From Reyranella sp. (GTDB lineage Bacteria > Pseudomonadota > Alphaproteobacteria > Reyranellales > Reyranellaceae): a stretch of 52,484 nucleotides of DNA. Under the pieces are notes generated by a model that was given only the letters and a program-made list of their open reading frames with translations, ran no database searches and was not told the origin of the DNA. The stretch covers positions 1 to 52,484 of the forward strand of contig JAQSDW010000066.1 in the NCBI GenBank assembly GCA_029946105.1, given 5' to 3'. The translations under genes were made by a program, and so were the position numbers. Positions 7,648-16,749 of the stretch are shown here, piece by piece (position 1 is the stretch's first letter; each line of letters begins with the position of its first letter).

Positions 7648-9462
7648 TTGAAGCCGACCGACATCGCGAACCCGGACTATTTCCACAAGGTAGTAGACTG
7701 CCAGTGGGCATGCCCCGCCCATACGCCCGTCCCGGAATACATCCGGCTGATCGCGCATGGTCGCTACTCCGACGCCTACATGATCAATTGGAAGTCCAAC
7801 GTCTTCCCGGGGATCCTGGGCCGGACGTGTGACAGACCTTGCGAACCGGCCTGCCGCCGCAGTCGCGTCGAGGACGAGAACCTCGTCAAAGGCAAGAAGG
7901 AGCCGGTGGCGATCTGCCGGCTGAAGCGCGTCGCCGCCGACTACAAGGACGATGACGACATCGCTGCCCAGATGCCGAAGGCGCCGCCCAAGAACGGCAA
8001 GCGCATCGCCTGCATCGGCGGCGGGCCCGCCTCTCTCACCGTGGCGCGCGACCTCGCGGTGCTGGGCTACGAGATCATCATCTACGACCAGGATCCCAAG
8101 CTCGGCGGCTTCATCCGCACGCAGATCCCGCACTTCCGCCTGCCCGAGTCCGTGATCGACGAGGAGGTGGGCCACATCACCGGCATCGGCAACATCGAGT
8201 TCCGCCACCAGCGGATCGATTCGTTGAAGGCCGTCCTGGCCGAGGGATATGACGCGGTGTTCGTGGGCTCCGGCGCGCCGCGCGGCCGCGACCTCGACGT
8301 GCCCGGCCGCAAGGAAGCCGCCGCCAACATCCATATCGGCCTCGACTGGCTGTCGTCGGTCTCGTTCGGACACATCAGCAAGGTGGGCTCGCGCGTGATC
8401 GTGCTGGGCGGCGGCAACACTGCGATGGATTGCTGCCGCACCGCGCGTCGCCTCGGCGGCGACGACGTGAAGGTGATCGTCCGCTCGGGCTTCGAGGAAA
8501 TGAAGGCGTCGCCCTGGGAAAAGGAAGACGCGATGGGCGAGGATATCCCCATCCTGAACATGCTCGTGCCCAAGGAAGTCACGCACAAGGACGGCAAGAT
8601 CACCGGCGTGCTGTTTGAAAAGGTGAAGGCCGAGTACGACGCCAAGGGCCGCCGCTCGCTGGTGCCGTCGGGCGAACCCGACGAACATCACGAATGCGAC
8701 GATGTGCTGGTCGCGATCGGCCAGGAGAACTCCTTCCCGTGGATCGAGAAGGATGCCGGCATCGAGTTCGACAAGTGGGGCCTGCCCAAGCTCAACGAAA
8801 AGACCTTCGGCAGCACCCATCCCAAGGTGTTCTTCGGCGGCGACGCAGCCTTCGGTCCCAAGAACATCATCTGGGCCGCCGCGCACGGGCACGATGGCGC
8901 CATCTCCATCCACAAGATGCTGATCGGCGAGGACCCCGAGGAGCGTCCCGCGCCCGGCGTCAACGTCGCCAGCCAGAAGATGGGCATCCATGAGTGGAGC
9001 TACGACAACGCGCCGACGATCGACCATCGCCTGAAGGTTCCGCACCGCCCGAAGAAAGAGGCGCTGAAGGACATCATGGCCGAGGTCGAGCTGGGCTTCG
9101 ATCCTCAGCTCGCCTTCAAGGAAGCGCAGCGCTGCCTGAACTGCGACGTGCAGACCGTCTTCACCGGCCAGCTCTGCATCGAGTGCGACGCCTGCGTCGA
9201 CATCTGCCCGATGGACTGCATCACCTTCGCCGACAACGGCGAGGAAAAGGATCTGCGCACGCGTCTTGTCGCGCCGGCGATGAACCCGACGCAGGACCTC
9301 TACATCGGCGACAATCTCAAGACCGGCCGCATCATGGCCAAGGACGAGGACGTCTGCCTGCATTGCGGACTGTGTGCCGAGCGCTGCCCGACCGGCGCCT
9401 GGGACATGCGCAAGTACTACATGGAAATGACTCAAGCGGAGCACGCATGCCGCAAGCAATAG
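7648..9462 (+). CDS. GltD-like FAD/NAD(P) oxidoreductase with 4Fe-4S clusters, partner subunit of KorAB
   Basis: The 604-residue product resembles the small subunit of glutamate synthase extended by ferredoxin domains. The N-terminus has Fe-S cysteines in DCQWACPAH and CDRPCEPACR (about 18-69); GGGPAS at 124-129 binds FAD and GGGNTAMD at 254-261 binds NAD(P)H; GGDAAFGPKN closes the FAD site. Two 4Fe-4S motifs are at the end, CIECDACVDICP (510-521) and CLHCGLCAERCP (570-581). It probably passes electrons between NAD(P) and the KorAB Fe-S centre. The start is taken as TTG at 7648, with GGAG six bases upstream; another TTG lies at 7585. Its end overlaps korA by 16 bases. Confidence 0.85.
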   Translation: MKPTDIANPDYFHKVVDCQWACPAHTPVPEYIRLIAHGRYSDAYMINWKSNVFPGILGRTCDRPCEPACRRSRVEDENLVKGKKEPVAICRLKRVAADYKDDDDIAAQMPKAPPKNGKRIACIGGGPASLTVARDLAVLGYEIIIYDQDPKLGGFIRTQIPHFRLPESVIDEEVGHITGIGNIEFRHQRIDSLKAVLAEGYDAVFVGSGAPRGRDLDVPGRKEAAANIHIGLDWLSSVSFGHISKVGSRVIVLGGGNTAMDCCRTARRLGGDDVKVIVRSGFEEMKASPWEKEDAMGEDIPILNMLVPKEVTHKDGKITGVLFEKVKAEYDAKGRRSLVPSGEPDEHHECDDVLVAIGQENSFPWIEKDAGIEFDKWGLPKLNEKTFGSTHPKVFFGGDAAFGPKNIIWAAAHGHDGAISIHKMLIGEDPEERPAPGVNVASQKMGIHEWSYDNAPTIDHRLKVPHRPKKEALKDIMAEVELGFDPQLAFKEAQRCLNCDVQTVFTGQLCIECDACVDICPMDCITFADNGEEKDLRTRLVAPAMNPTQDLYIGDNLKTGRIMAKDEDVCLHCGLCAERCPTGAWDMRKYYMEMTQAEHACRKQ

Positions 9463-11291
9463 CCGCCGTTAACGACTTCGTCGTCAAGTTCGCGAACGTC
9501 AACGGCTCCGGATCGGCTAGCGCCAACGAACTGTTCGCGCGCTCGATCCTGCGCATGGGCGTGCCCGTCAGCCCGCGCAATATCTTCCCCTCCAACATCC
9601 AGGGCCTGCCGACCTGGTACGAGGTCCGCGTCACCGAGAAGGGCCATCTCGGCCGCCGCGGCGGCGTCGACATGATGGTCGCGATGAATCCGCAGACCTG
9701 GGCCGAGGACGTCAAGGAGATCGAGCCCGGCGGCTATCTCTTCTACGACAGCACCAAGCCGATGGCGTCGTCGATGTTCCGCGAGGACATCAACGTCATC
9801 GGCGTGCCGCTGACCGCCATCACCAACGCCACCTACTCCGACGCGCGCCAGCGCCAGTTGTTCAAGAACATCATCTATGTCGGCGCGCTCTCGGTGCTGC
9901 TCGGCATCGACGAGACGGAAATCCAGCGGCTGTTCGGCGAGCAGTTCAAGGGCAAGGAAAAGCTGATCGACTCGAACGTCAAGGCGATGAACCTCGGCCG
10001 TGACTGGGTGAAGCAGCATGTCGATGCCGGTGCGGTGAAGCTCAAGGTCCGCCGCGCCGACAATGTCGGCGACCGCATCTTCGTCGAGGGCAACAATGCC
10101 GCCGCACTCGGCGCCGTCTACGGCGGCGCCACGGTGTGCGCCTGGTATCCGATCACGCCGTCGTCGTCGCTCGCCGAGGCCTTCCAGGCCCACTGCAAGA
10201 AGCTCCGGCACGACAAGGAGAGCGGCAAGGCCAAGTACGCCATCGTCCAGGCCGAGGACGAGCTCGCCTCGATCGGCATCGTGATTGGCGCCGGCTGGAA
10301 CGGCTCGCGCGCCTTCACCTCGACGTCGGGCCCCGGCATCTCGCTGATGACGGAATTCATCGGCCTCGCCTCCTTCGCCGAGGTTCCGGCGGTGATCGTG
10401 AACGTGCAGCGCGGCGGCCCGTCGACCGGCATGCCGACCCGCACGCAGCAGTCCGACCTGCTATCCAGCGCCTACGCGTCCAACGGCGACACCAAGCACG
10501 TCCTCCTGTTTCCCGAGGACCCCAAGGAGTGCTTCGACTTCACCGCCGACGCGCTCGACCTCGCCGACCGCCTGCAGACGCCGGTGTTCGTCATGTCCGA
10601 CCTCGACATCGGCATGAACCACCGTCTCTGCCAGCCCTTCCACTGGGACGAGCAGCGCGTCATCGACCGCGGCAAGGTGATGACGGCGGCCGATCTCGAC
10701 GCCGGCAAGACCTTCGGCCGCTATCTCGATGTCGACGGCGACGGCATACCCTTCCGCACCTATCCCAGCACGCATCCGACCAAGGGCGCCTACTTCACCC
10801 GCGGCACCACGAAGGATGAGTATGCGCGCTACTCCGAGGAAGGCGCGGTCTATGTCCGCAACATGGAGCGGCTGCAGAAGAAGTTCGTCACCGCCGCCAA
10901 GATCGCGCCGCAGCCGATCCGCTATTCCTCGCCCAAGCCGACGCGCTACGGCGTGATCTATTTCGGCTCGACCAACCCTTCGATGGTCGAATCGCTCGAG
11001 CAGCTCGAGGCCGGCGGCAACCACGTCAATGCACTGCGCGTCCGCGCCTTCCCGTTCGCGCAGTCGGTCGAGGAATTCATCCACGAGCACGACCGCGTGT
11101 TCGTCGTCGAGCAGAACCGCGACGCGCAGCTCCGCACCATGCTGATGAGCGAGTTCGTGCTCGACGGGCGCAAGCTGATGCCGGTGCTGCACTACGACGG
11201 CACACCGATTACCGCGCGCTTCATCACGGCCGACATCGAGAAGAAGCTCGGCCAGCTGAAAGTAGTCCCCTTCGAAAAGGCGGCGTCATGA
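9447..11291 (+). CDS. korA: 2-oxoacid:acceptor oxidoreductase, fused gamma-alpha subunit
   Basis: The 614-residue product has the gamma domain of 2-oxoacid:ferredoxin oxidoreductases at about residues 10-195 (ANVNGSGSASANELFARS, GHLGRRGGVDMMV) fused to the alpha domain (YPITPSSSLAEAF at 234-246, then TSTSGPGISLMTEFIGLA and NVQRGGPSTGMPTRTQQSDL). It contributes to thiamine diphosphate binding and CoA-dependent oxidative decarboxylation of 2-oxoacids, most often 2-oxoglutarate in this two-subunit form. The ATG at 9447 with GGAG seven bases upstream was chosen over an in-frame upstream start that would read through the previous gene. It overlaps that gene by 16 bases and the beta-subunit gene by 4. 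Confidence 0.93.
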   Translation: MPQAIAAVNDFVVKFANVNGSGSASANELFARSILRMGVPVSPRNIFPSNIQGLPTWYEVRVTEKGHLGRRGGVDMMVAMNPQTWAEDVKEIEPGGYLFYDSTKPMASSMFREDINVIGVPLTAITNATYSDARQRQLFKNIIYVGALSVLLGIDETEIQRLFGEQFKGKEKLIDSNVKAMNLGRDWVKQHVDAGAVKLKVRRADNVGDRIFVEGNNAAALGAVYGGATVCAWYPITPSSSLAEAFQAHCKKLRHDKESGKAKYAIVQAEDELASIGIVIGAGWNGSRAFTSTSGPGISLMTEFIGLASFAEVPAVIVNVQRGGPSTGMPTRTQQSDLLSSAYASNGDTKHVLLFPEDPKECFDFTADALDLADRLQTPVFVMSDLDIGMNHRLCQPFHWDEQRVIDRGKVMTAADLDAGKTFGRYLDVDGDGIPFRTYPSTHPTKGAYFTRGTTKDEYARYSEEGAVYVRNMERLQKKFVTAAKIAPQPIRYSSPKPTRYGVIYFGSTNPSMVESLEQLEAGGNHVNALRVRAFPFAQSVEEFIHEHDRVFVVEQNRDAQLRTMLMSEFVLDGRKLMPVLHYDGTPITARFITADIEKKLGQLKVVPFEKAAS

Positions 11292-12343
11292 CCTACATCG
11301 CCAAGCCCCGGCTGCATCATCCCTCGCTGGTCAAGAACAAGGCGGGCTACACCAGGCGCGACTACGAGGGCGCGGTCTCCACGCTCTGCGCCGGCTGCGG
11401 CCACGATTCGATCAGCGCCGCCATCATCCAGGCGAGCTATGAACTCGACGTCCTGCCGCACCAGATCGCCAAGCTCTCGGGCATCGGCTGCTCGTCGAAG
11501 GCGCCGACCTACTTCCTGGGCGCCAGCCACGGCTTCAACACCGTGCACGGCCGCATGCCGTCGGTGATGACCGGCGCCAATCTCGCCAACAAGAACCTGG
11601 TCTACATGGGCGTGTCGGGCGACGGCGATTCGGCCTCGATCGGCCTCGGCCAATTCGCCCACATCATGCGGCGCGGCGTCAACATGACCTACATCGTCAT
11701 GAACAACGGCGTCTACGGACTCACCAAGGGCCAGTTCTCCGCCACCGCCGACAAGGGCTCGATCAGCAAGAAGGGCGTGGCCAACTCCGACGAATCGATC
11801 GACCTGGTCTCGCTCGCCATCCTGATGGGCGCCACCTTCGTCGGCCGCTCGTTCTCGGGCGACAAGCACCAGCTGGTGCCGCTGATCAAGGCGGCGATGG
11901 ACCACAAGGGTGCGGCCTTCCTCGACGTCATCAGCCCCTGCGTGGCCTTCAACAACCACCCTGGCTCGACCAAGAGCTACGACTATGTGCGCGAGCACAA
12001 CGAGGCGCTGAACCGCATCGACTTCATCGACGGCCGCGACGAGATCACCACCTCCTACGACCCGGGCAGCGTCACCACCGTGCAGCAGCACGACGGCTCG
12101 CTGCTCCGCCTGCGCAAGCTCGGCGAGGAATACGATCCGTCCGACAAGGTGGCGGCCATGAAGCGCGTCCAGGAAGGCATGCAGGATGGCGAGGTCGTGA
12201 CCGGCCTGCTCTATGTCGATGCCACGCCGAAGGACCTGCACCACCATCTGAACACGGTCGACGTGCCGCTCAATACGCTGAGCGACGCCGACCTCTGTCC
12301 CGGCCTGCCGGCACTCGACCGGATCAACGCGAGCCTGCGCTGA
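11288..12343 (+). CDS. korB: 2-oxoacid:acceptor oxidoreductase, beta subunit (thiamine diphosphate/4Fe-4S)
   Basis: The 351-residue product carries the thiamine diphosphate motif GDGDSASIGLGQF (111-123) ending in the Asn pair at 139-140. The four cysteines that hold the catalytic 4Fe-4S cluster in this family are all present: Cys34 and Cys37 in CAGCGH, Cys68 in GIGCSS and Cys218 in SPCVAFN. With KorA it should convert a 2-oxoacid plus CoA to an acyl-CoA with transfer of electrons to ferredoxin or the GltD-like partner. ATGA overlap with korA indicates translational coupling. Confidence 0.94.
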   Translation: MTYIAKPRLHHPSLVKNKAGYTRRDYEGAVSTLCAGCGHDSISAAIIQASYELDVLPHQIAKLSGIGCSSKAPTYFLGASHGFNTVHGRMPSVMTGANLANKNLVYMGVSGDGDSASIGLGQFAHIMRRGVNMTYIVMNNGVYGLTKGQFSATADKGSISKKGVANSDESIDLVSLAILMGATFVGRSFSGDKHQLVPLIKAAMDHKGAAFLDVISPCVAFNNHPGSTKSYDYVREHNEALNRIDFIDGRDEITTSYDPGSVTTVQQHDGSLLRLRKLGEEYDPSDKVAAMKRVQEGMQDGEVVTGLLYVDATPKDLHHHLNTVDVPLNTLSDADLCPGLPALDRINASLR

Positions 12344-12357
12344 TTCTCCGCTACATC

Positions 12358-12573
12358 GTGGCACTGCTTGCCGCGGCGGTCGGCGCGTTGATTGGCGCCG
12401 GCTTGATGGCGATGGCGCTCGCCATCCTCTTCACCGCCATCTGGGGCTCCTTCGAGGGCTCGGCCGCCATGGGCGGCGTTACCGTCGGCCTGCCGCTGGG
12501 TGGCATCATCGGCTTCCTCCTCGGCGGTTGGCTGGTCCTGCATTTCTGGCGGCCGGCCGAGGCATCCAGCTAG
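12358..12573 (+). CDS. small two-helix membrane protein, unknown function
   Basis: The short product of about 71 residues has two hydrophobic stretches, LLAAAVGALIGAGLMAMALAI and LPLGGIIGFLLGGWLVLHFW (each about 20 residues), with Gly-rich helix-packing patterns. The start is uncertain: GTG at 12358 is listed, but similarity of the preceding residues ILRYIV to a membrane start suggests an ATT or CTG start overlapping the korB stop at 12340-12345. It follows korB by 14 bases and may be co-transcribed. No family is recognised. Confidence 0.5.
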   Translation: MALLAAAVGALIGAGLMAMALAILFTAIWGSFEGSAAMGGVTVGLPLGGIIGFLLGGWLVLHFWRPAEASS

Positions 12574-12582
12574 GCGACCGCC

Positions 12583-13476
12583 ATGGATGACATCGCGCAG
12601 GGCTTTCACATCGGTAGCGATTTCTTTCCCTGGGGCACGCTGTTCGCTTCGGTGGCGCCGGGCACGGTTGACGCCGGCTACGCCAGCACCGAACTCGCCT
12701 GTGCCTCTGCCTACGGCTTGGCCACCGTCCATGCCGAGATCACTGCGCCTCGGCCCGACCGGCCGGTCATGGGCCTCACCTACGAACTGGCGGCGTCCGG
12801 CGCAGCGCCGAAGGAAATCTTCGCCCAGCTCGTCATCCGGCTGGGCGCGCCAACCGAGGTCGATCGCGAGGAAGAGAACGCCGGCAATTCGAACGCGGTC
12901 GTTCTCCATGCCCAGTGGTCGCAGGGCGACACCGCCATCGCGCTCTCGCTCTACGGCTCGCCGCGGCCGTCGGACCACGGCGACGGCATCGGTGCGCTTT
13001 ACGTCAACTGGAACGAGGCCGCAGCGTCGGCGCTCTTCATCGAGGTGTGGCGCGCAGCCAACGCTGCGTTGACAGAAGCCGCCGCCTCGGCGGCAACGGC
13101 GCATGTCTTCCACGTCACCTACGAGATCAATCTCCTGCTCGAGCCACGCTGCCTGCACCATCCGGAGATCCTGGCGACGCCGGAACCCATCGCCGCGCGT
13201 CTTGGTGCGACAGGCTTTGCGCTGTGGAGCGACGCCGCCGGCACGCGCTGGCACCTCTCGACGGCTGCCGACAGCATCGTGCTGGGTGATCCCGATACCT
13301 CGACCGTGCAGGTTATGGAGATCGCGCCGGCAAAAGGTGGCGGCTTCGCGGCCATCGAGGTCGGCGCGTGGTCGGTGCGCGACGCCTGGGGCTCGCGCGC
13401 CATCGCCGATGCGGCGCGGCTGCTCGAGAACCTGCCGGGCCTCGCCGTCACGCGGCACGACGGCTACGACGTCTGA
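12583..13476 (+). CDS. conserved-looking hypothetical protein
   Basis: I do not recognise this 297-residue protein. It begins MDDIAQGFHIGSDFFPWGT, has no signal peptide or membrane segment, and is rich in Ala, Gly and acidic residues, so it is probably cytoplasmic. A repeated pattern of strand and turn segments (GLTYELAASG, IALSLYGSPR, ALYVNWNE, HVTYEINLLLEP, FALWSDAAGTRWHL) suggests a mostly beta fold, possibly two related halves. It follows the small membrane protein gene by 9 bases and ends 9 bases before the convergent TIR gene. The ribosome-binding site AGGCGA is modest. Confidence 0.6.
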   Translation: MDDIAQGFHIGSDFFPWGTLFASVAPGTVDAGYASTELACASAYGLATVHAEITAPRPDRPVMGLTYELAASGAAPKEIFAQLVIRLGAPTEVDREEENAGNSNAVVLHAQWSQGDTAIALSLYGSPRPSDHGDGIGALYVNWNEAAASALFIEVWRAANAALTEAAASAATAHVFHVTYEINLLLEPRCLHHPEILATPEPIAARLGATGFALWSDAAGTRWHLSTAADSIVLGDPDTSTVQVMEIAPAKGGGFAAIEVGAWSVRDAWGSRAIADAARLLENLPGLAVTRHDGYDV

Positions 13477-13485
13477 CCGACCTGC

Positions 13486-14937
13486 TCAGACCTTGTCGAG
13501 GGCGCGCATCAGCATCGTCCGCGGATCGCCCGCCAGCGCATGGCGCTGGAACGGCGCCAGGATATAGGCCAGCTCGTCCGGCAGATCGGCGGGTTCGAGC
13601 TCGATCGGCACGATGATCTTCTTGCTGCCCATCGCGAGGTAGAGCTCGCGCACGACCTGGTCGGAGGCATAGGCGCTGGGCGACGCCATCAGTACCACCG
13701 CGCGGCTGCCCTTGATCGCGCGGGCGATCTGGCCTGCCCAGCCCGGGCCGCCGGTCATGCCGGTGCGGTCGATCCAGACCGTGCGCCCCATGCCCTCGAT
13801 CTCCAGCACCAGCGGATCGACCCGCAGTCGATCGTGATGGGCGTAGGAGACGAACAGCGACTCGCCCAACACGGCCAGCGGCAGCGCCACCGCGGGGGCT
13901 GTTGTGGGTACCACCGCCGGCACGGCTACGATCTCGGCAGGCGCGGCAGGACGGCGGCGCCGGATCAGCACAAACAGGATCGCCAGCACGGCGGCGACGC
14001 CGGCACCCGCCGCCCACGGTGCCCAGGCCGGCATCTCCGAGAGCACCGGTCGCACGCCATCGACGGGGCCGGCCTCGAGGCGGCGTTGCAGTTCCGCAAT
14101 CTGGCGTTCGAGATCGACGATGCGGGCGTCTTCGGTCGGCTGGACCGACGATGGCGGTGGCGGTGGCGGTGGCGGTGGCGGCGGCGCGGACGGTGCGACC
14201 GCCGCGGGCGGTGGCGGCGACACATCGCGCTCAGCACGCTCCGCGGCCGCGCGCTTGTCGCGCTCGTCACTGGAACTCGCTGCTTTGGAACGCTCCTCGC
14301 GCCGGCTGAGCTCTTGCTGCATGCGCCTTGCAGCCTCCATTTCGCGGCGCATCGCGGCTTCGTCCGGGCCGCCAGATTTCGTAATCGGGGGCGCGGGCAG
14401 CGGCGGGGGCAACGCCGCCATCTGCAGCCATGACGCCAGGCCACCCGCCACGAGCAGCACAACAACGACGGCCGTCACGGCCACCCCCCAGCGCCGCGTC
14501 GAGCGCGCCATCGCGGCAGGCGCGGGAGCGCGGTCGAACATCGGCGCCCGCGATTCGGCAGGCGGCGGTGACGGCGGCGGAGGTGGCGGCGGCGCTTCGG
14601 CTCCTTCGCCCGGCGCGAGTGCCGCCTGCAGCAGCTTGAACGCCGTCTCACGCGCCGGCGCATCGGGCGGCACGGTGTCGAGGTCGCCCAGCCCCAGCGG
14701 CAGGGCGGTGTCGTCGCGGCGGACGATCACCAGGCGTCCCTGCGACCAGAGCTCGATCAGCGTCGGCACGTCGGCGGCGGTCGCGGGAGCGGCCGCGCTC
14801 CAGACCAGCAGCACGGTTCTCCGCTCGCCGGCCGGCAGCGACCGCGCGATCTCGATGTCGAGGCCGCGCGTCGCCCGACGCACCTCCTCGGCAAAGTCCA
14901 CATCGGCCGGGCCGGCGACGATCAGCACCATGGTCAT
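13486..14937 (-). CDS. two-pass membrane protein with C-terminal TIR domain
   Basis: The 483-residue product has an N-terminal TIR-like alpha/beta region (1-108), a proline-rich linker, a membrane helix at about 150-170, a basic/acidic coiled coil (190-236), an 11-proline run near 252-262, a second coiled coil (270-290), a second membrane helix at about 306-325 stopped by RRRR, and a TIR domain at 360-470. The TIR part has LFVSYAHHDR, TVWIDRTGM and SPSAYASDQVVREL; Glu431 is where NAD-cleaving TIRs have their catalytic Glu. Both ends should be cytoplasmic and the coiled coil periplasmic. It starts 9 bases after the SbmA-like ABC gene. The role is unknown; signalling or NAD hydrolysis are options. 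Confidence 0.85.
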   Translation of the reverse strand: MTMVLIVAGPADVDFAEEVRRATRGLDIEIARSLPAGERRTVLLVWSAAAPATAADVPTLIELWSQGRLVIVRRDDTALPLGLGDLDTVPPDAPARETAFKLLQAALAPGEGAEAPPPPPPPSPPPAESRAPMFDRAPAPAAMARSTRRWGVAVTAVVVVLLVAGGLASWLQMAALPPPLPAPPITKSGGPDEAAMRREMEAARRMQQELSRREERSKAASSSDERDKRAAAERAERDVSPPPPAAVAPSAPPPPPPPPPPPSSVQPTEDARIVDLERQIAELQRRLEAGPVDGVRPVLSEMPAWAPWAAGAGVAAVLAILFVLIRRRRPAAPAEIVAVPAVVPTTAPAVALPLAVLGESLFVSYAHHDRLRVDPLVLEIEGMGRTVWIDRTGMTGGPGWAGQIARAIKGSRAVVLMASPSAYASDQVVRELYLAMGSKKIIVPIELEPADLPDELAYILAPFQRHALAGDPRTMLMRALDKV

Positions 14938-14946
14938 GTCACAACC

Positions 14947-16671
14947 CTAGGCGGGCGTCGCCGCCTCGACCAGCCGGCCGACCTCGCCCGGCTTGCGCTG
15001 CAGCTCGACGCGTCGCTCGTGCCATTTCCGGAGCGACGGCCGGTGGCCGATCGACACGATGGTCGCACCTGGCAGCCGCTGCTTCAGCGCACCGTAGACC
15101 ACCTCTTCCGTGGCCTCGTCGAGCGAGGCGGTGGCCTCGTCGAGGAACAGCCAGTCGGGCTTGAAGACCAGCGCCCGGGCGATCGCCACGCGCTGCTGCT
15201 CGCCGCCAGACAGGATGTTGGTCCAGTGCGCCTCCTCGTCGAGGCGGCCGGCGAGTTGGCCGAGTTGGGCCGCCTCCAGGGCCGCCACGATCTCGCCGTC
15301 GCTCGCCGTCGAGTGCTCGTCCGGATACCTGATCGCGTCACGCAGCGTGCCGATCGGGATGTAGGGTTTCTGCGGCAGGAACAGCACACGCGCGCCCGCC
15401 GGTACATGGACGTGCCCGCTGCCGAACGGCCAGATGCCCGCCAGCGCGCGGAACAGCGTGCTCTTGCCCGAGCCGCTCGTGCCCGAGATCAGGGTCGATT
15501 GGCCCCGCGCGAAGGCCAGCGTGGTGTCGGACAGCAGCGTCTGGCCGTTGGGCAGGGCGAGCGTCAGATCTTCTACGCCGACATCGCCGCGCGCCGCATC
15601 GGGCACCAGCTCGATGGCGCTTTCCTGCTTGTGGTCGGTCGCCGCCTGCAGACCGAGCAGGCGGTCCATGACGGCACGCAGCTCGGCCAGGGTGGTGTAG
15701 TTGTCGATGAAGAACGACAGCGCGGCCTGTACCTGGCCGAAGGCCGAGGCCGTCTGCGTCATGACGCCGAGCGTGATGGCGCCGGCGAAGAAGCGTGGCG
15801 CCGTCACGAGATAGGGGAAGATGATCGCAAGCTGGGCGTAGCCCGACTGGTAGAAGGCGAGCTGCACCTGGGTGAACAGCACACGCCAGCCGTTGTTGAA
15901 CACGTCGGTGAAGCGCGCGTTCAGGGCCTCGGCCTCGTCCTCCTCGCCACGATAGAGCGCGATGCCCTCGGCATTCTCGCGCACGCGCACCAGGGCGAAG
16001 CGGAAATTCGCCTCGTAGCGCTGCTTCAGGAAGTTGAGCGGGATCAGGCGACGACCGACCAGGTTGGCGAGCAGCGTACCGGCCAGGGCATAGATCAGGC
16101 AAACCCACGCCATGTAGCCCGGAATGTTGATGTCGAGGCCGATGGCGATCAGGGACAGTGGTCCCGACAGCGTCCACAGGATGAACAGGAACGACACCAG
16201 TGTCGCCACGGCGCTCAGCAATCCGAGGAAGAGCAGCATGGTGTACTCGCCGAGGAAGCGCAGATCTTCGGCGATGCGCTGATCGGCATTGTCGACCGTG
16301 CGCTGCAGTTCGATGCGGTAGTAGCCGCGCCCGTCGAGCCAATGGGCGAGGAAGCGCCGCGTCAGCCAACGCCGCCAGCGCAGGCGGAGATAGGGGCTGA
16401 CAATGGCCCGGGCGACGAAGGCCATGATCATGAGCGAGGCGATCCAGCTGAAGGTCAGCATCTCCTGCCAGAACGCCGCCTCGTCCTTGTTCTGCAGGCT
16501 GTCGTAGAAACGCCGGCTCCACTCGTTGAACAGCACTTCCAGGAAGACCGAACCCAGCGTGAGCGCAATGGCGCCGATCAGCAGCGGGATCGCATAGGGC
16601 CACTCCTCGGACCTGAAATACGGAGTGACCAGGCGCCACCAGTCGCCGACGAACGAGCCTACTTTTTTCAT
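14947..16671 (-). CDS. SbmA/BacA-like ABC transporter, fused permease and ATPase
   Basis: The 574-residue product has an N-terminal membrane domain (about 1-340) with the family hallmark FNEWSRRFYDSLQNKD at 48-63, and a C-terminal ATPase: Walker A GTSGSGKST at 397-405, signature LSGGEQQR at 491-498, Walker B WLFLDE at 511-516 and an H-loop in SIGHRP. Proteins of this ABC_membrane_2 group include YddA and Rv1819c; relatives move peptides, cobalamin or very-long-chain acyl compounds across the inner membrane. The ATG at 16671 with GAAAGGA seven bases upstream was chosen over an in-frame GTG/ATG extension to 16728. The TIR gene follows by 9 bases and rsmB diverges 78 bases away. Confidence 0.88.
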   Translation of the reverse strand: MKKVGSFVGDWWRLVTPYFRSEEWPYAIPLLIGAIALTLGSVFLEVLFNEWSRRFYDSLQNKDEAAFWQEMLTFSWIASLMIMAFVARAIVSPYLRLRWRRWLTRRFLAHWLDGRGYYRIELQRTVDNADQRIAEDLRFLGEYTMLLFLGLLSAVATLVSFLFILWTLSGPLSLIAIGLDINIPGYMAWVCLIYALAGTLLANLVGRRLIPLNFLKQRYEANFRFALVRVRENAEGIALYRGEEDEAEALNARFTDVFNNGWRVLFTQVQLAFYQSGYAQLAIIFPYLVTAPRFFAGAITLGVMTQTASAFGQVQAALSFFIDNYTTLAELRAVMDRLLGLQAATDHKQESAIELVPDAARGDVGVEDLTLALPNGQTLLSDTTLAFARGQSTLISGTSGSGKSTLFRALAGIWPFGSGHVHVPAGARVLFLPQKPYIPIGTLRDAIRYPDEHSTASDGEIVAALEAAQLGQLAGRLDEEAHWTNILSGGEQQRVAIARALVFKPDWLFLDEATASLDEATEEVVYGALKQRLPGATIVSIGHRPSLRKWHERRVELQRKPGEVGRLVEAATPA

Positions 16672-16749
16672 GGAAAGTCCTTTCGGGGCGCACACTAGCC
16701 GCCGATCAAGCGATGACAAGAGCGCCAACGGGGGCTATAGCGCCGCGCA

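Noticed and set aside
13486..14937. TonB or outer-membrane linker protein because of the proline runs
   Set aside because: The C-terminal domain has clear TIR motifs and two membrane helices; the proline runs are linkers.
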